DNA of 64,000 bases, taken from the NCBI RefSeq assembly GCF_010993705.1, contig NZ_WOFO01000004.1, positions 462,503 to 526,502 on the forward strand, read 5' to 3'. Below are positions 26,839 to 34,022 of the stretch, in pieces. Position 1 is the first letter of the stretch. Each line of letters starts with the position of its first letter. The position numbers and the translations under genes are program-made. Under the pieces are notes generated by a model. That model had not been told where the DNA came from and did no database searches. It was given only the letters and a program-made list of their open reading frames with translations. The stretch comes from Cyclobacterium sp. SYSU L10401 (GTDB taxonomy: Bacteria; Bacteroidota; Bacteroidia; Cytophagales; Cyclobacteriaceae).

Positions 26839-28734
26839 TTATAAAACTTCTTCTTTTAACTTTTTGTCTGCCTCTTTGGGGGATGCTGTAGGAGATTGCT
26901 TTCGTACCATGGTTTTTTTTATTTTATCCCATATCGCCTGGTAAAAATCCGGCTCAAAAAGCCGGGCATCTTTTCTGGCCTGCCTGAGGAAAAACAAACC
27001 AAATGGGATCAGTGCCAGATTGGAAAAAAAGGTACCAAAAAAAGTGTCTGACATGCCTTCTTTGGCCCACTTTTCTCCAGTAATGGTCAACATGTAATAC
27101 ATGATAAAGAAAATAATGGACATCAACACCGGCATGCCCAAGCCTCCTTTTTTGATAATGGCACCCAATGGAGCGCCTATCATAAACATCACAAAACAGG
27201 CCAGAGACTGGGTATATTTCTGGTACCAGGCTACCTTAAAAACCCTGTAATTGCGTTGTACTTCATTAATCCGGGTTCGGTTGGTGGTAAAATTATTCTT
27301 GATGTTTCTGGCAGCCGTCAGCCCTACAGTGGCCTCCGAAGTCCTGTACCTGGGGGTATTCCTCAGGGAGTCTAGCTTTTGTTTTTGCTCCGCTGTAAGG
27401 GTAGCCGGCTCAGGCTTGTCCTTACCCATTCCTGCATTTTTATTGATCCTGCCCATATCGGGCTGGGTAGCCAGGTCATTGATGCTGTCCCTTTCATTCA
27501 TTTCAGCATCACTGATCAAATCTTCCCCCGCAGCAGGCTGGTTATTACTGAGTGTGTCTCCGATGGCATCCACCGAAGCACCGTTTTCAGTCGGAGAAAT
27601 AGTGTCGCCTGAAGCCAATAAAGTCGTATCCGGATCAGCAGATGGTGCAGTGCTTTGATCAGTACTGTCCTGGCCGGAGGCATTTCGTACTGTATCTCTG
27701 TTCGTCGCTACATTTTCATTTACCGGCCTTCCGTTTTCCGGGTTTTCGTATTCGTCTTTATATTTTAAGTTTTTCAGTGAATCCGACTCATTCTTTTTGT
27801 CTACGATCTCTTTGGGAGGTGTCAACTTCCGGGTCCTTCCAAAGTAGTTGTAAGAGGCTTCGGTATTGGCATAATTAAAAAAATACCAATGGTTAAGCTC
27901 CCGGTCCATGGAATCCAGGTCTACCCTGATTTCACCTATATTTTTGATGGATTTACTGTTGGACCAAAGGTTTTCAGGCGTTCTTTTCATGTCAAATGCG
28001 TCCAGGCTGAATACCATTTCGTTTTTATCAAACCTGGTCCTGCTGAAAGTCACCGGCTTGTCCTTGATCCCTCTTTGCCCGGTACCTTCCTGATAGCTGT
28101 TTCCATTATATAAGGTCAGCATCATGTACCTGTCATTGAAAAAGGATTCCATCCTGCCAGAATCTGCGGTGATCACATGAAGGTTTCCCTGTCCCTGTGT
28201 ATGGTCATAGATGAGTACCTCTTCCAGCCTTACCTCATCCAATTTGCGGTTGACCTTTATGCTGTAATTCGGTATGCCATTGTAAAACACCCCCTCCTTG
28301 ATATCGAGCGCAGGCGACTTCATCCGTATGTCATACAGCAAACTGAAAGTTTTTAAGTTTACCCTGGGAACTACATAGTTATTGGACAAATAGGCAAAGA
28401 CGGTTAAAAAAACGACAAATATACCGATAGGAAGCATGGCCCGGAGCAGGGAGATGCCACTACTTTTGATGGCCGTCAATTCAAAATGTTCTCCCAGGTT
28501 ACCAAAAGTCATCAAAGAAGAAAGCAACACAGCCAGGGGAAGTGCCATGGGAGAGATACTGATCACAAAATAACCAATCAACTCCATATAAACCATAAAA
28601 GGGAGGTCCTTGCCAAATATTTCGTCAAAATATTTGAGCATATTCACCGTGAGGAGGATAAAGTCCACTACGATGAAAGTGAGTAAAAATGGCCCCAGAA
28701 AGGAACCCAGGATCAGTTTATCTAATTTTTTCAT
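26839..28734 (-). CDS. LptF/LptG family permease with a long disordered periplasmic insert
   Basis: The start at 28734 (MKKLDKLILGSFLGPFLLTF) is preferred over one 7 codons upstream because family members begin this way. The 631-residue protein has three N-terminal and three C-terminal membrane helices (YjgP/YjgQ fold) around a periplasmic beta-jellyroll. With LptB and its partner such permeases extract LPS from the inner membrane. Between jellyroll and the fourth helix lies an unusual hydrophilic insert of about 140 residues (roughly 309-455; DNA about 27370-27810) rich in Asp, Ser, Thr, Asn and Pro, for example TDQSTAPSADPDTTLLASGD. Which of LptF or LptG it represents cannot be settled. Confidence 0.9.
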   Translation of the reverse strand: MKKLDKLILGSFLGPFLLTFIVVDFILLTVNMLKYFDEIFGKDLPFMVYMELIGYFVISISPMALPLAVLLSSLMTFGNLGEHFELTAIKSSGISLLRAMLPIGIFVVFLTVFAYLSNNYVVPRVNLKTFSLLYDIRMKSPALDIKEGVFYNGIPNYSIKVNRKLDEVRLEEVLIYDHTQGQGNLHVITADSGRMESFFNDRYMMLTLYNGNSYQEGTGQRGIKDKPVTFSRTRFDKNEMVFSLDAFDMKRTPENLWSNSKSIKNIGEIRVDLDSMDRELNHWYFFNYANTEASYNYFGRTRKLTPPKEIVDKKNESDSLKNLKYKDEYENPENGRPVNENVATNRDTVRNASGQDSTDQSTAPSADPDTTLLASGDTISPTENGASVDAIGDTLSNNQPAAGEDLISDAEMNERDSINDLATQPDMGRINKNAGMGKDKPEPATLTAEQKQKLDSLRNTPRYRTSEATVGLTAARNIKNNFTTNRTRINEVQRNYRVFKVAWYQKYTQSLACFVMFMIGAPLGAIIKKGGLGMPVLMSIIFFIMYYMLTITGEKWAKEGMSDTFFGTFFSNLALIPFGLFFLRQARKDARLFEPDFYQAIWDKIKKTMVRKQSPTASPKEADKKLKEEVL

Positions 28735-28811
28735 GAAACGCCTTTTTCCCTTCATTTAAAAGACGAAACAAAATTGAACATATTATGTTAAAAATGATAA
28801 TTCTAAAGTGC

Positions 28812-29213
28812 TTATCCACCGATTATTTCCTTGAGACTTCCGATTAAGCCCTCCCAAATGGAGCGCTGCTCCTGTTCATCATAGGCATCTCCATACTCAA
28901 TCACACGAAGATAAAAGGTTTGTGTCAATTCATTTTCCTCCAGCTTGAATTCGATAAAGGGGTTGTCTGAACTTTCCTCTTCCTCTACAGAAGGGTCGAA
29001 AAACTCAAATTTGACATGGTGATTGGTGCGCATGATAACCGGTTTGGCATAGTGGTTTTCTCCATCGTATATAAAGTTATAGACCTTGTCTTCATTGATA
29101 ACCACATCGTCTGCAAACCACTGTGATAAACCGCTGGCCGTACTTAGGTACGGATAAATGATCTTTTTGGAGGTATTTATCTGGTAATCCGCAACAAATT
29201 TAATTTTCTCCAT
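28812..29213 (-). CDS. START-like domain protein
   Basis: The 133-residue protein (MEKIKFVADYQINTSKKIIY, then YLSTASGLSQWFADDVVINEDKVYNF and a C-terminal helix RSIWEGLIGSLKEII) matches the small START-like/AHSA1-related proteins conserved in Bacteroidota. It likely has a helix-grip fold with a ligand cavity. No catalytic residues or export signal. It lies 77 bases upstream of the Lpt permease on the same strand and may be co-transcribed. Function unknown. Confidence 0.85.
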   Translation of the reverse strand: MEKIKFVADYQINTSKKIIYPYLSTASGLSQWFADDVVINEDKVYNFIYDGENHYAKPVIMRTNHHVKFEFFDPSVEEEESSDNPFIEFKLEENELTQTFYLRVIEYGDAYDEQEQRSIWEGLIGSLKEIIGG

Positions 29214-29262
29214 AGCCTTAGTTATTCTGGTTATAAAAAGTCTTTTTTTAGGTTCTCCATTA

Positions 29263-29294
29263 TTTGCAATTCAAGGATTATCCTCACATATTTG
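29263..29294 (+). promoter_or_regulatory. promoter of tRNA-Met
   Basis: TTTG (29263-29266), 20-bp spacer, then CATATTTG (29287-29294), one base off TAnnTTTG. The tRNA begins 12 bases downstream. Confidence 0.7.
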
Positions 29295-29305
29295 CATTCT
29301 CATTC

Positions 29306-29379
29306 GGCGAGGTAGCTCAGATGGTTAGAGCGCAGGATTCATAACCCTGAGGTCAGGGGTTCAATTCCCCTCCTCGCTA
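29306..29379 (+). tRNA. tRNA-Met (anticodon CAT)
   Basis: Acceptor GGCGAGG pairs with CCTCGCT (one G-U). D-arm TAGCTCAGATGG. The anticodon loop is TTCATAA. The T-arm has GGGGTTCAATTCCCC. The first base pair argues against initiator tRNA. A CAT tRNA read as Ile2 after lysidine modification cannot be excluded, but elongator Met is the simpler call. Confidence 0.9.
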
Positions 29380-29390
29380 CATTTCATACA

Positions 29391-29416
29391 GGTCTCCAAT
29401 CGGAGACCTTTTTTTA
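29391..29416 (+). terminator. terminator of tRNA-Met
   Basis: GGTCTCC (29391-29397) pairs with GGAGACC (29402-29408), followed by seven T. It begins 12 bases after the tRNA. The following 200 bases to 29620 hold nothing recognised. Confidence 0.88.
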
Positions 29417-29620
29417 TTGACCATGATGGGGTTTGCTTCTAATTTTCCCATAGGAAAGCATCAAATAACGAATCCTTCGCCCTCTTTACTTATTGTTTTA
29501 GTACAAGGGACATGAAACCTAAACAGCTTTTCTTTGAGACATTCCCATTGAAAAGACTAAAGGAAAAGTAATATAAGGAAAATTTCAAAAAAGTAAAGCT
29601 TATTGTCCGAAAGGGAATAC

Positions 29621-29647
29621 AAAAAAAGCCCTCCTGAGAGGGCTTTT
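29621..29647 (-). terminator. terminator of the thrS-infC-rpmI-rplT operon
   Basis: AAAAGCCCTC (29624-29633) pairs with GAGGGCTTTT (29638-29647) and the minus strand continues into a T-run. It lies 25 bases past rplT. Confidence 0.88.
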
Positions 29648-29671
29648 ATATTTATAGCATGCAGAAAATCC

Positions 29672-30016
29672 TTATTTTACCTTCTCTACTATGGCTTTGA
29701 AGGCATCCGGATGATTCATGGCCAGATCGGCCAATACTTTCCTGTTCAAATCAATGCTTGATTTTTTCAACATACCCATAAACTGGGAATAGCTGATGCC
29801 GTATTGTCTGGCACCGGCGTTGATCCTTTGGATCCACAATGCCCTGAATTCTCTTTTCTTGACCTTCCTGTCCCTGTAGGCATACTGAAGGCCTTTTTCA
29901 TATTTATTCTTGGCTACTGTCCATACATTTTTACCTCTTCCGAAGTAACCTTTAGTAGCTTTTAATACTTTTTTTCTCCTTGCTCTTGAAGCAACTGCGT
30001 TTACCGATCTTGGCAT
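29672..30016 (-). CDS. rplT: 50S ribosomal protein L20
   Basis: The 114-residue protein starts [20 protein letters not shown] and has [40 protein letters not shown] and [15 protein letters not shown], all characteristic of L20. It binds 23S rRNA early in 50S assembly. It is the last gene of the thrS operon, and in other bacteria represses this operon; no such L20 site was identified here. Confidence 0.97.
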   Translation of the reverse strand: MPRSVNAVASRARRKKVLKATKGYFGRGKNVWTVAKNKYEKGLQYAYRDRKVKKREFRALWIQRINAGARQYGISYSQFMGMLKKSSIDLNRKVLADLAMNHPDAFKAIVEKVK

Positions 30017-30111
30017 GATTGTTTTAGTTTTTGACTTTTGGTGCTTTCTATTTTAAAGACTTGATAAACCAAAGGTCTGGTGAATTTTTAACCTGTTTAA
30101 TTTGATGGGAA

Positions 30112-30306
30112 TCAAATCCTGAGCATGGCTCTTACTCTTCCTTCATCCGTCTCATGGACTTCTCCCATTTTGGTAAGATTTCTCTTCCTTTTGGTAGATT
30201 TCTTGGTCAGGATGTGGCTTTTGAAAGCATGCTTCCTTCTGATCTTTCCAGTGGCAGAAAGCTTGAACCTTTTCTTGGCACTTGACTTAGTTTTTACTTT
30301 TGGCAT
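30112..30306 (-). CDS. rpmI: 50S ribosomal protein L35
   Basis: The 64-residue basic protein [20 protein letters not shown], then [22 protein letters not shown], is a standard L35. It lies between infC and rplT on the same strand, 21 bases after infC, which is the usual gene order. Confidence 0.97.
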   Translation of the reverse strand: MPKVKTKSSAKKRFKLSATGKIRRKHAFKSHILTKKSTKRKRNLTKMGEVHETDEGRVRAMLRI

Positions 30307-30327
30307 TACCGTATATGATTAGTTAAA

Positions 30328-30882
30328 TTATTTTTTACCTGCTTTGGGAGACACAAAGATATTCATCCTCTTGCCTTCCATTTTGGGAAGTTGCTCCACT
30401 TGTCCATAGTCCTCCAGGGCCTGGGCAAATTTCAGCAGTAGCATTTCACCCCGCTCTTTAAACACAATGGTACGACCCACAAAATGAACATAGGCCTTGA
30501 CTTTCGCCCCATCTTTCAGAAAACCAATGGCATGCTTTAATTTGAAGTCAAAGTCATGGTCATCCGTATTGGGACCAAAACGTATTTCCTTCACTACTGT
30601 CTTGGCTGCATTGGATTTGATTTCTTTTTGCTTTTTCTTCTGTTCGTACTTGAACTTGGCATAATCAATCACCTTACAGACAGGTGGTGCTGCGGAAGGA
30701 GAAATTTCAACGAGATCAAGTCCGTTTTCTTCGGCAAGAGCAATGGCTTTATCCGTCGCCATGACCGCATTGCCCCCCTCTACAAAATCCCCCACAACCC
30801 TGACTTCTCTGGCCCTGATTTTTGAATTTACCTTATATGGTTCCTCTTGTCTCGGAGTATACGTTCTTTTTCCTCTCAAAAT
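30328..30882 (-). CDS. infC: translation initiation factor IF-3, non-canonical start codon
   Basis: The roughly 184-residue protein has both IF-3 domains: the N-domain ([20 protein letters not shown], then [20 protein letters not shown]) and the C-domain ([40 protein letters not shown]). No ATG stands at the expected N-terminus: the mRNA reads ATT-TTG-AGA-GGA. Translation therefore starts at AUU (30882) or UUG (30879). A rare start at infC is what makes its synthesis self-limiting in E. coli, where IF-3 itself rejects AUU. IF-3 checks the initiator tRNA and start codon on the 30S subunit. The gene follows thrS by about 85 bases and precedes rpmI. Confidence 0.93.
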   Translation of the reverse strand: MLRGKRTYTPRQEEPYKVNSKIRAREVRVVGDFVEGGNAVMATDKAIALAEENGLDLVEISPSAAPPVCKVIDYAKFKYEQKKKQKEIKSNAAKTVVKEIRFGPNTDDHDFDFKLKHAIGFLKDGAKVKAYVHFVGRTIVFKERGEMLLLKFAQALEDYGQVEQLPKMEGKRMNIFVSPKAGKK

Positions 30883-30964
30883 AGTTATGGTTGTTGTTTA
30901 AAGTTTCAATCTGCAAATATCTAATAATTTTTTAAATATTAAAAATCAACAAATTATTATACTG

Positions 30965-32920
30965 TTATTTATTCAATGATTCCCTGATGATTCCCTGAAA
31001 GTACGCCACAAAATCCTGAAGTTTGAAACTTCCCATGTCGCCTTCGCCATGTTTACGAAGAGAAAGCTCATTTTCTTCCTGCTCCTTTTCGCCTACGATC
31101 ACCATGAAGGGAATCTTTTTCACTTCTGCATCCCGGATCTTCCGGCCTATTTTCTCATCCCGATTGTCAATTTCCCCTGAAATACCATGGTCTCCCAGCA
31201 AAGATTTGACGCTGGCTGCATAGGAAGCAAATTTTTCGGAAATGGGCAGGATCACCAACTGCTCAGGGGCCAGCCAAAGCGGGAAATTCCCCGCACAATG
31301 CTCAATCAGTACCGCTACAAAACGCTCCAGTGAGCCAAAGGGTGCCCGGTGAATCATTACAGGCCGGTGTTTTTGGTTATCAGAACCGGTGTACTCCAGT
31401 TCAAAACGTTCGGGCAACTGGTAATCTACCTGAATGGTGCCCAGCTGCCAGCTCCTTCCCAAAGCATCCTTGACCATAAAGTCTAGCTTGGGTCCGTAAA
31501 AAGCCGCTTCTCCCAGTTCAGTAACCGTCTGAAGCCCCTTTTCTGAAGCCGCTTCAATGATGGCTGCTTCTGCCTTGTTCCATGCTTCCCCTTCTCCTAT
31601 GTACTTCTCCATATTGTCCGGATCCCGCAGCGAAATCTGGGCCGTGTAATCATCAAAACCCAGGGCTTTGAATACGTACAAAACCAGATCGATGACCTTG
31701 ATAAATTCCTCTTTCACCTGATCCTGCCGGCAAAAGATGTGCGCATCATCCTGAGTAAACCCCCGCACCCGGGTCAATCCATGCAGTTCCCCGCTTTGCT
31801 CGTACCGGTATACGGTACCAAATTCGGCATACCTGACCGGCAGGTCCTTGTAAGACCGGGGCTTGCTTTTGTAAATCTCACAATGATGGGGACAGTTCAT
31901 GGGTTTCAGCAAAAACTCCTCCCCCTCGTGGGGGGTGGTGATCGGCTGAAAGGAGTCCTTGCCGTATTTCTCGTAATGCCCGGAAGTCTCGTACAGGGCC
32001 TTGTGACCGATATGCGGCGTAATGACCTGCTGATAACCGGAATGATCCTGCTCTTTTTTCAGGAAACTGACCAGACGCTCTCGAAGCAAGGTGCCTTTGG
32101 GCAGCCACAGGGGCAGGCCCATTCCTACCTTTTCCGAAAAGGTGAACAGTTCCAATTCCTTGCCCAGCTTGCGGTGGTCTCTTTTCTTAGCTTCTTCCAG
32201 CATTTCCAGGTATTCCTTCAGCTCTTTGGCCTTGGGAAAGGTAATCCCATAAATCCGGGTAAGCATCTTGTTCTTTTCATCCCCACGCCAGTAAGCTCCT
32301 GCGATATTGAGCAACTTAACCGCCTTTACAAATCCGGTGTGTGGTATATGGGGTCCCCGGCAGAGGTCGGTAAATTCTCCTTGCCTGTAAAATGTAATGG
32401 ATCCATCCTCCAGTCTTTCCAGCAGGTCCAGTTTGTATTCATCACCTTTGTTTTGATAATAATTAAGGGCCTCCTCTTTGGAGATTTCCTGCCGGACATA
32501 AGCGTTTTTCTGTCGGGCCAGTTCCACCATCTTGGCCTCTATTTTTTCCAATTCAGCCCCTTCCAAAGTCTTCTCTCCAAAGTCTACGTCATAGTAAAAC
32601 CCCTGGGCTATCGGAGGGCCGATTCCAAATTTAATACCGGGGTAGAGGGCTTCCAGGGCCTCCGCCAAAAGGTGGGCAGAGGAATGCCAAAAGGTGGATT
32701 TTCCTTCCTTGTCGTTCCAGGTAAGCAGGGAAATACTGACGTCCTTGTTTATCGAACGGGTGGCATCCCATACTTCGCCGTTAACCTTTGCGGCGAGAAC
32801 ATTTCGGGCCAGCCCCTCGCTGATGCTCATGGCGATTTCCAGGCCGGTGACTCCCTTTTCAAAAACCCGGACCGACTGGTCGGGAAAGGTTACATTGATT
32901 TCATTTTCGGATTTCGACAT
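30965..32920 (-). CDS. thrS: threonine-tRNA ligase
   Basis: The 651-residue protein has an N-terminal TGS domain (about 8-65, [20 protein letters not shown]), the editing domain ([19 protein letters not shown] with HxxxH, and [16 protein letters not shown]), and the class II catalytic core with motif 2 [40 protein letters not shown] supplying the zinc cysteine, motif 3 [16 protein letters not shown], and an anticodon-binding domain. It charges tRNA-Thr. It heads the operon with infC, rpmI and rplT. The 5' leader has a hairpin resembling the tRNA-Thr anticodon arm (see 32943-32962). Confidence 0.97.
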   Translation of the reverse strand: MSKSENEINVTFPDQSVRVFEKGVTGLEIAMSISEGLARNVLAAKVNGEVWDATRSINKDVSISLLTWNDKEGKSTFWHSSAHLLAEALEALYPGIKFGIGPPIAQGFYYDVDFGEKTLEGAELEKIEAKMVELARQKNAYVRQEISKEEALNYYQNKGDEYKLDLLERLEDGSITFYRQGEFTDLCRGPHIPHTGFVKAVKLLNIAGAYWRGDEKNKMLTRIYGITFPKAKELKEYLEMLEEAKKRDHRKLGKELELFTFSEKVGMGLPLWLPKGTLLRERLVSFLKKEQDHSGYQQVITPHIGHKALYETSGHYEKYGKDSFQPITTPHEGEEFLLKPMNCPHHCEIYKSKPRSYKDLPVRYAEFGTVYRYEQSGELHGLTRVRGFTQDDAHIFCRQDQVKEEFIKVIDLVLYVFKALGFDDYTAQISLRDPDNMEKYIGEGEAWNKAEAAIIEAASEKGLQTVTELGEAAFYGPKLDFMVKDALGRSWQLGTIQVDYQLPERFELEYTGSDNQKHRPVMIHRAPFGSLERFVAVLIEHCAGNFPLWLAPEQLVILPISEKFASYAASVKSLLGDHGISGEIDNRDEKIGRKIRDAEVKKIPFMVIVGEKEQEENELSLRKHGEGDMGSFKLQDFVAYFQGIIRESLNK

Positions 32921-32942
32921 TTTTTCGCTTTCTGTTTAACCT

Positions 32943-32962
32943 ACACCTTTACAAACAGGTGT
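32943..32962 (-). promoter_or_regulatory. thrS leader hairpin mimicking the tRNA-Thr anticodon arm (candidate operator)
   Basis: On the minus strand ACACCTGTTTGTAAAGGTGT folds into a 6-bp stem, ACACCT/AGGTGT. The loop ends TTTGTAA, which differs by one base from the tRNA-Thr anticodon loop CTTGTAA at 17440-17512. The hairpin ends 22 bases before the thrS ATG, near the ribosome-binding region. A possible -7 element CATATTTG lies at 32983-32976, placing the transcript start just upstream. E. coli ThrRS represses its own mRNA through anticodon-like hairpins; the analogy is inference. Confidence 0.5.
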
Positions 32963-32983
32963 TTTTAACGGACTGCAAATATG

Positions 32984-33231
32984 CACATTCGGGAGGGGAA
33001 AAAAAAGAGGAAGCCAGGCTTATCCCGGAGATTGGGATAAAGGTAGCTGAATTGGTTGGAATCTAGCTGGTCTTTGCTGATGCCTGGATGACCCCATAAA
33101 TAAAACAACCCCAAGACACGCCAGGGCTGCTCCGGCCTATAGCCCATCAATAGCATGCCTGAAGAACAGGGTGACAATCGGGAAAGCTGAAAAACAAAAT
33201 CATTGCTGAATTAGGATGCCCTCCCATTTTT
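32984..33231. other. intergenic stretch upstream of thrS
   Basis: No convincing gene. A 70-codon minus-strand frame at 32965-33177 overlaps the thrS leader and has no coding-like composition. Confidence 0.4.
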
Positions 33232-33489
33232 TTAATCATAATGAAACCTGCATTTTGCTATCAAAATTTCATCCGATTTCACCTGATAAATCAGTCGATG
33301 TTCGCCATTAATCCTCCTGGACCAAAAACCGGAATATTTGTATTTCAGTGGCTCGGGTTTACCGATTCCGTCAAATGGGTTCCGTGCAATATCCTTTATC
33401 AGGGAATTAATGCGCTTCAGCATTTTTTTATCCGTCTGCTGCCAATACAAGTAGTCTTCCCAGGGTTCATCTACGAACACTAACTTCAT
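33232..33489 (-). CDS. yoeB: YoeB/Txe family mRNA interferase toxin
   Basis: The 85-residue protein has the same length and numbering as E. coli YoeB. The catalytic residues are all in place: Glu46 (GKPEPLK), Arg65 (NGEHRLIY), His83 and Tyr84 (CRFHYD). KMLKRINSLIKDIARNPF and FWSRRINGEHRLIY are family signatures. It cuts mRNA on the ribosome when free of antitoxin. Its start overlaps the yefM stop by 4 bases, indicating coupled translation. Confidence 0.95.
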   Translation of the reverse strand: MKLVFVDEPWEDYLYWQQTDKKMLKRINSLIKDIARNPFDGIGKPEPLKYKYSGFWSRRINGEHRLIYQVKSDEILIAKCRFHYD

Positions 33490-33740
33490 TCCTCTATCAG
33501 GCCTTTTTCAAATGAGGAACCTGATTTAAGTTTGGAGATAGCCCCATCAAGCCTCTTTTCGTTGGCCTTTGAGGATAATTCATGATGAGTTGCTGTAAGC
33601 GAATTGTACTCCTCCAAGGAAATGATTACTACCCCGGTATCCTTGCCGCGGTTAATAATCAAGGTTTCAAAATTACCTGTAACACTGTCCAGATACTTTT
33701 TAATATTTTTCCTGAAGTCGGATAAAGTGGTAGTCAGCAT
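33486..33740 (-). CDS. yefM: YefM/Phd family antitoxin
   Basis: The 84-residue protein begins MLTTTLSDFRKNIKKYLDSV, followed by TLIINRGKDTGVVIISLEEY and NSL, the YefM DNA-binding dimer domain, and an acidic C-terminal tail (SFEKGLIEE) expected to bind and neutralise YoeB. It likely represses its own operon through the twin TGTACA operator 17 bases upstream of the ATG. Confidence 0.93.
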   Translation of the reverse strand: MLTTTLSDFRKNIKKYLDSVTGNFETLIINRGKDTGVVIISLEEYNSLTATHHELSSKANEKRLDGAISKLKSGSSFEKGLIEE

Positions 33741-33756
33741 GCTTTTTAATTTTTTA

Positions 33757-33774
33757 TGTACATAAAAGTGTACA
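33757..33774 (-). promoter_or_regulatory. yefM-yoeB operator, two TGTACA hexamers
   Basis: TGTACA at 33757-33762 and again at 33769-33774, centres 12 bp apart, read TGTACATAAAAGTGTACA. The E. coli yefM-yoeB operator is built on the same TGTACA core, so the DNA-binding specificity appears conserved. Confidence 0.75.
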
Positions 33775-33904
33775 ATTATAACAATTTCAGGTTGCCAGGC
33801 GAATGTTTTTTTGACAAATGAGCCAACATTCAGATAAAATATACTATTTGGTTAACCTGGGTTTATACGGATGTATTGATTCTAGAAACTGGAGGGATTG
33901 AGTT

Positions 33905-33942
33905 TTCGCAGCAAACGCAACGAAAACGCAGAGAACGCAACG
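33905..33942. repeat. degenerate CGCAACGAAAACGCAGAG-type repeat
   Basis: A purine-rich tract with GCAAACGCAACG, GAAAACGCAGAG and GAACGCAACG in tandem-like order. It lies in the gene-free gap 33775-34022 and resembles low-complexity repeats scattered in Bacteroidota intergenic DNA. No coding potential. Confidence 0.35.
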
Positions 33943-34022
33943 ATAGGAAAATCCATAGACCTGTTTTATCAAGTGGCTAACCTCTGAAAAAACCCACCGC
34001 AACCCCCGCAAGAAAAAGCATA

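Noticed and set aside
32921..32990. T-box riboswitch for thrS
   Set aside because: No T-box sequence, specifier stem or terminator is present, and the leader is far too short.
32965..33177. 70-codon minus-strand frame upstream of thrS
   Set aside because: Overlaps the thrS leader hairpin, lacks coding-like composition and any known motif.
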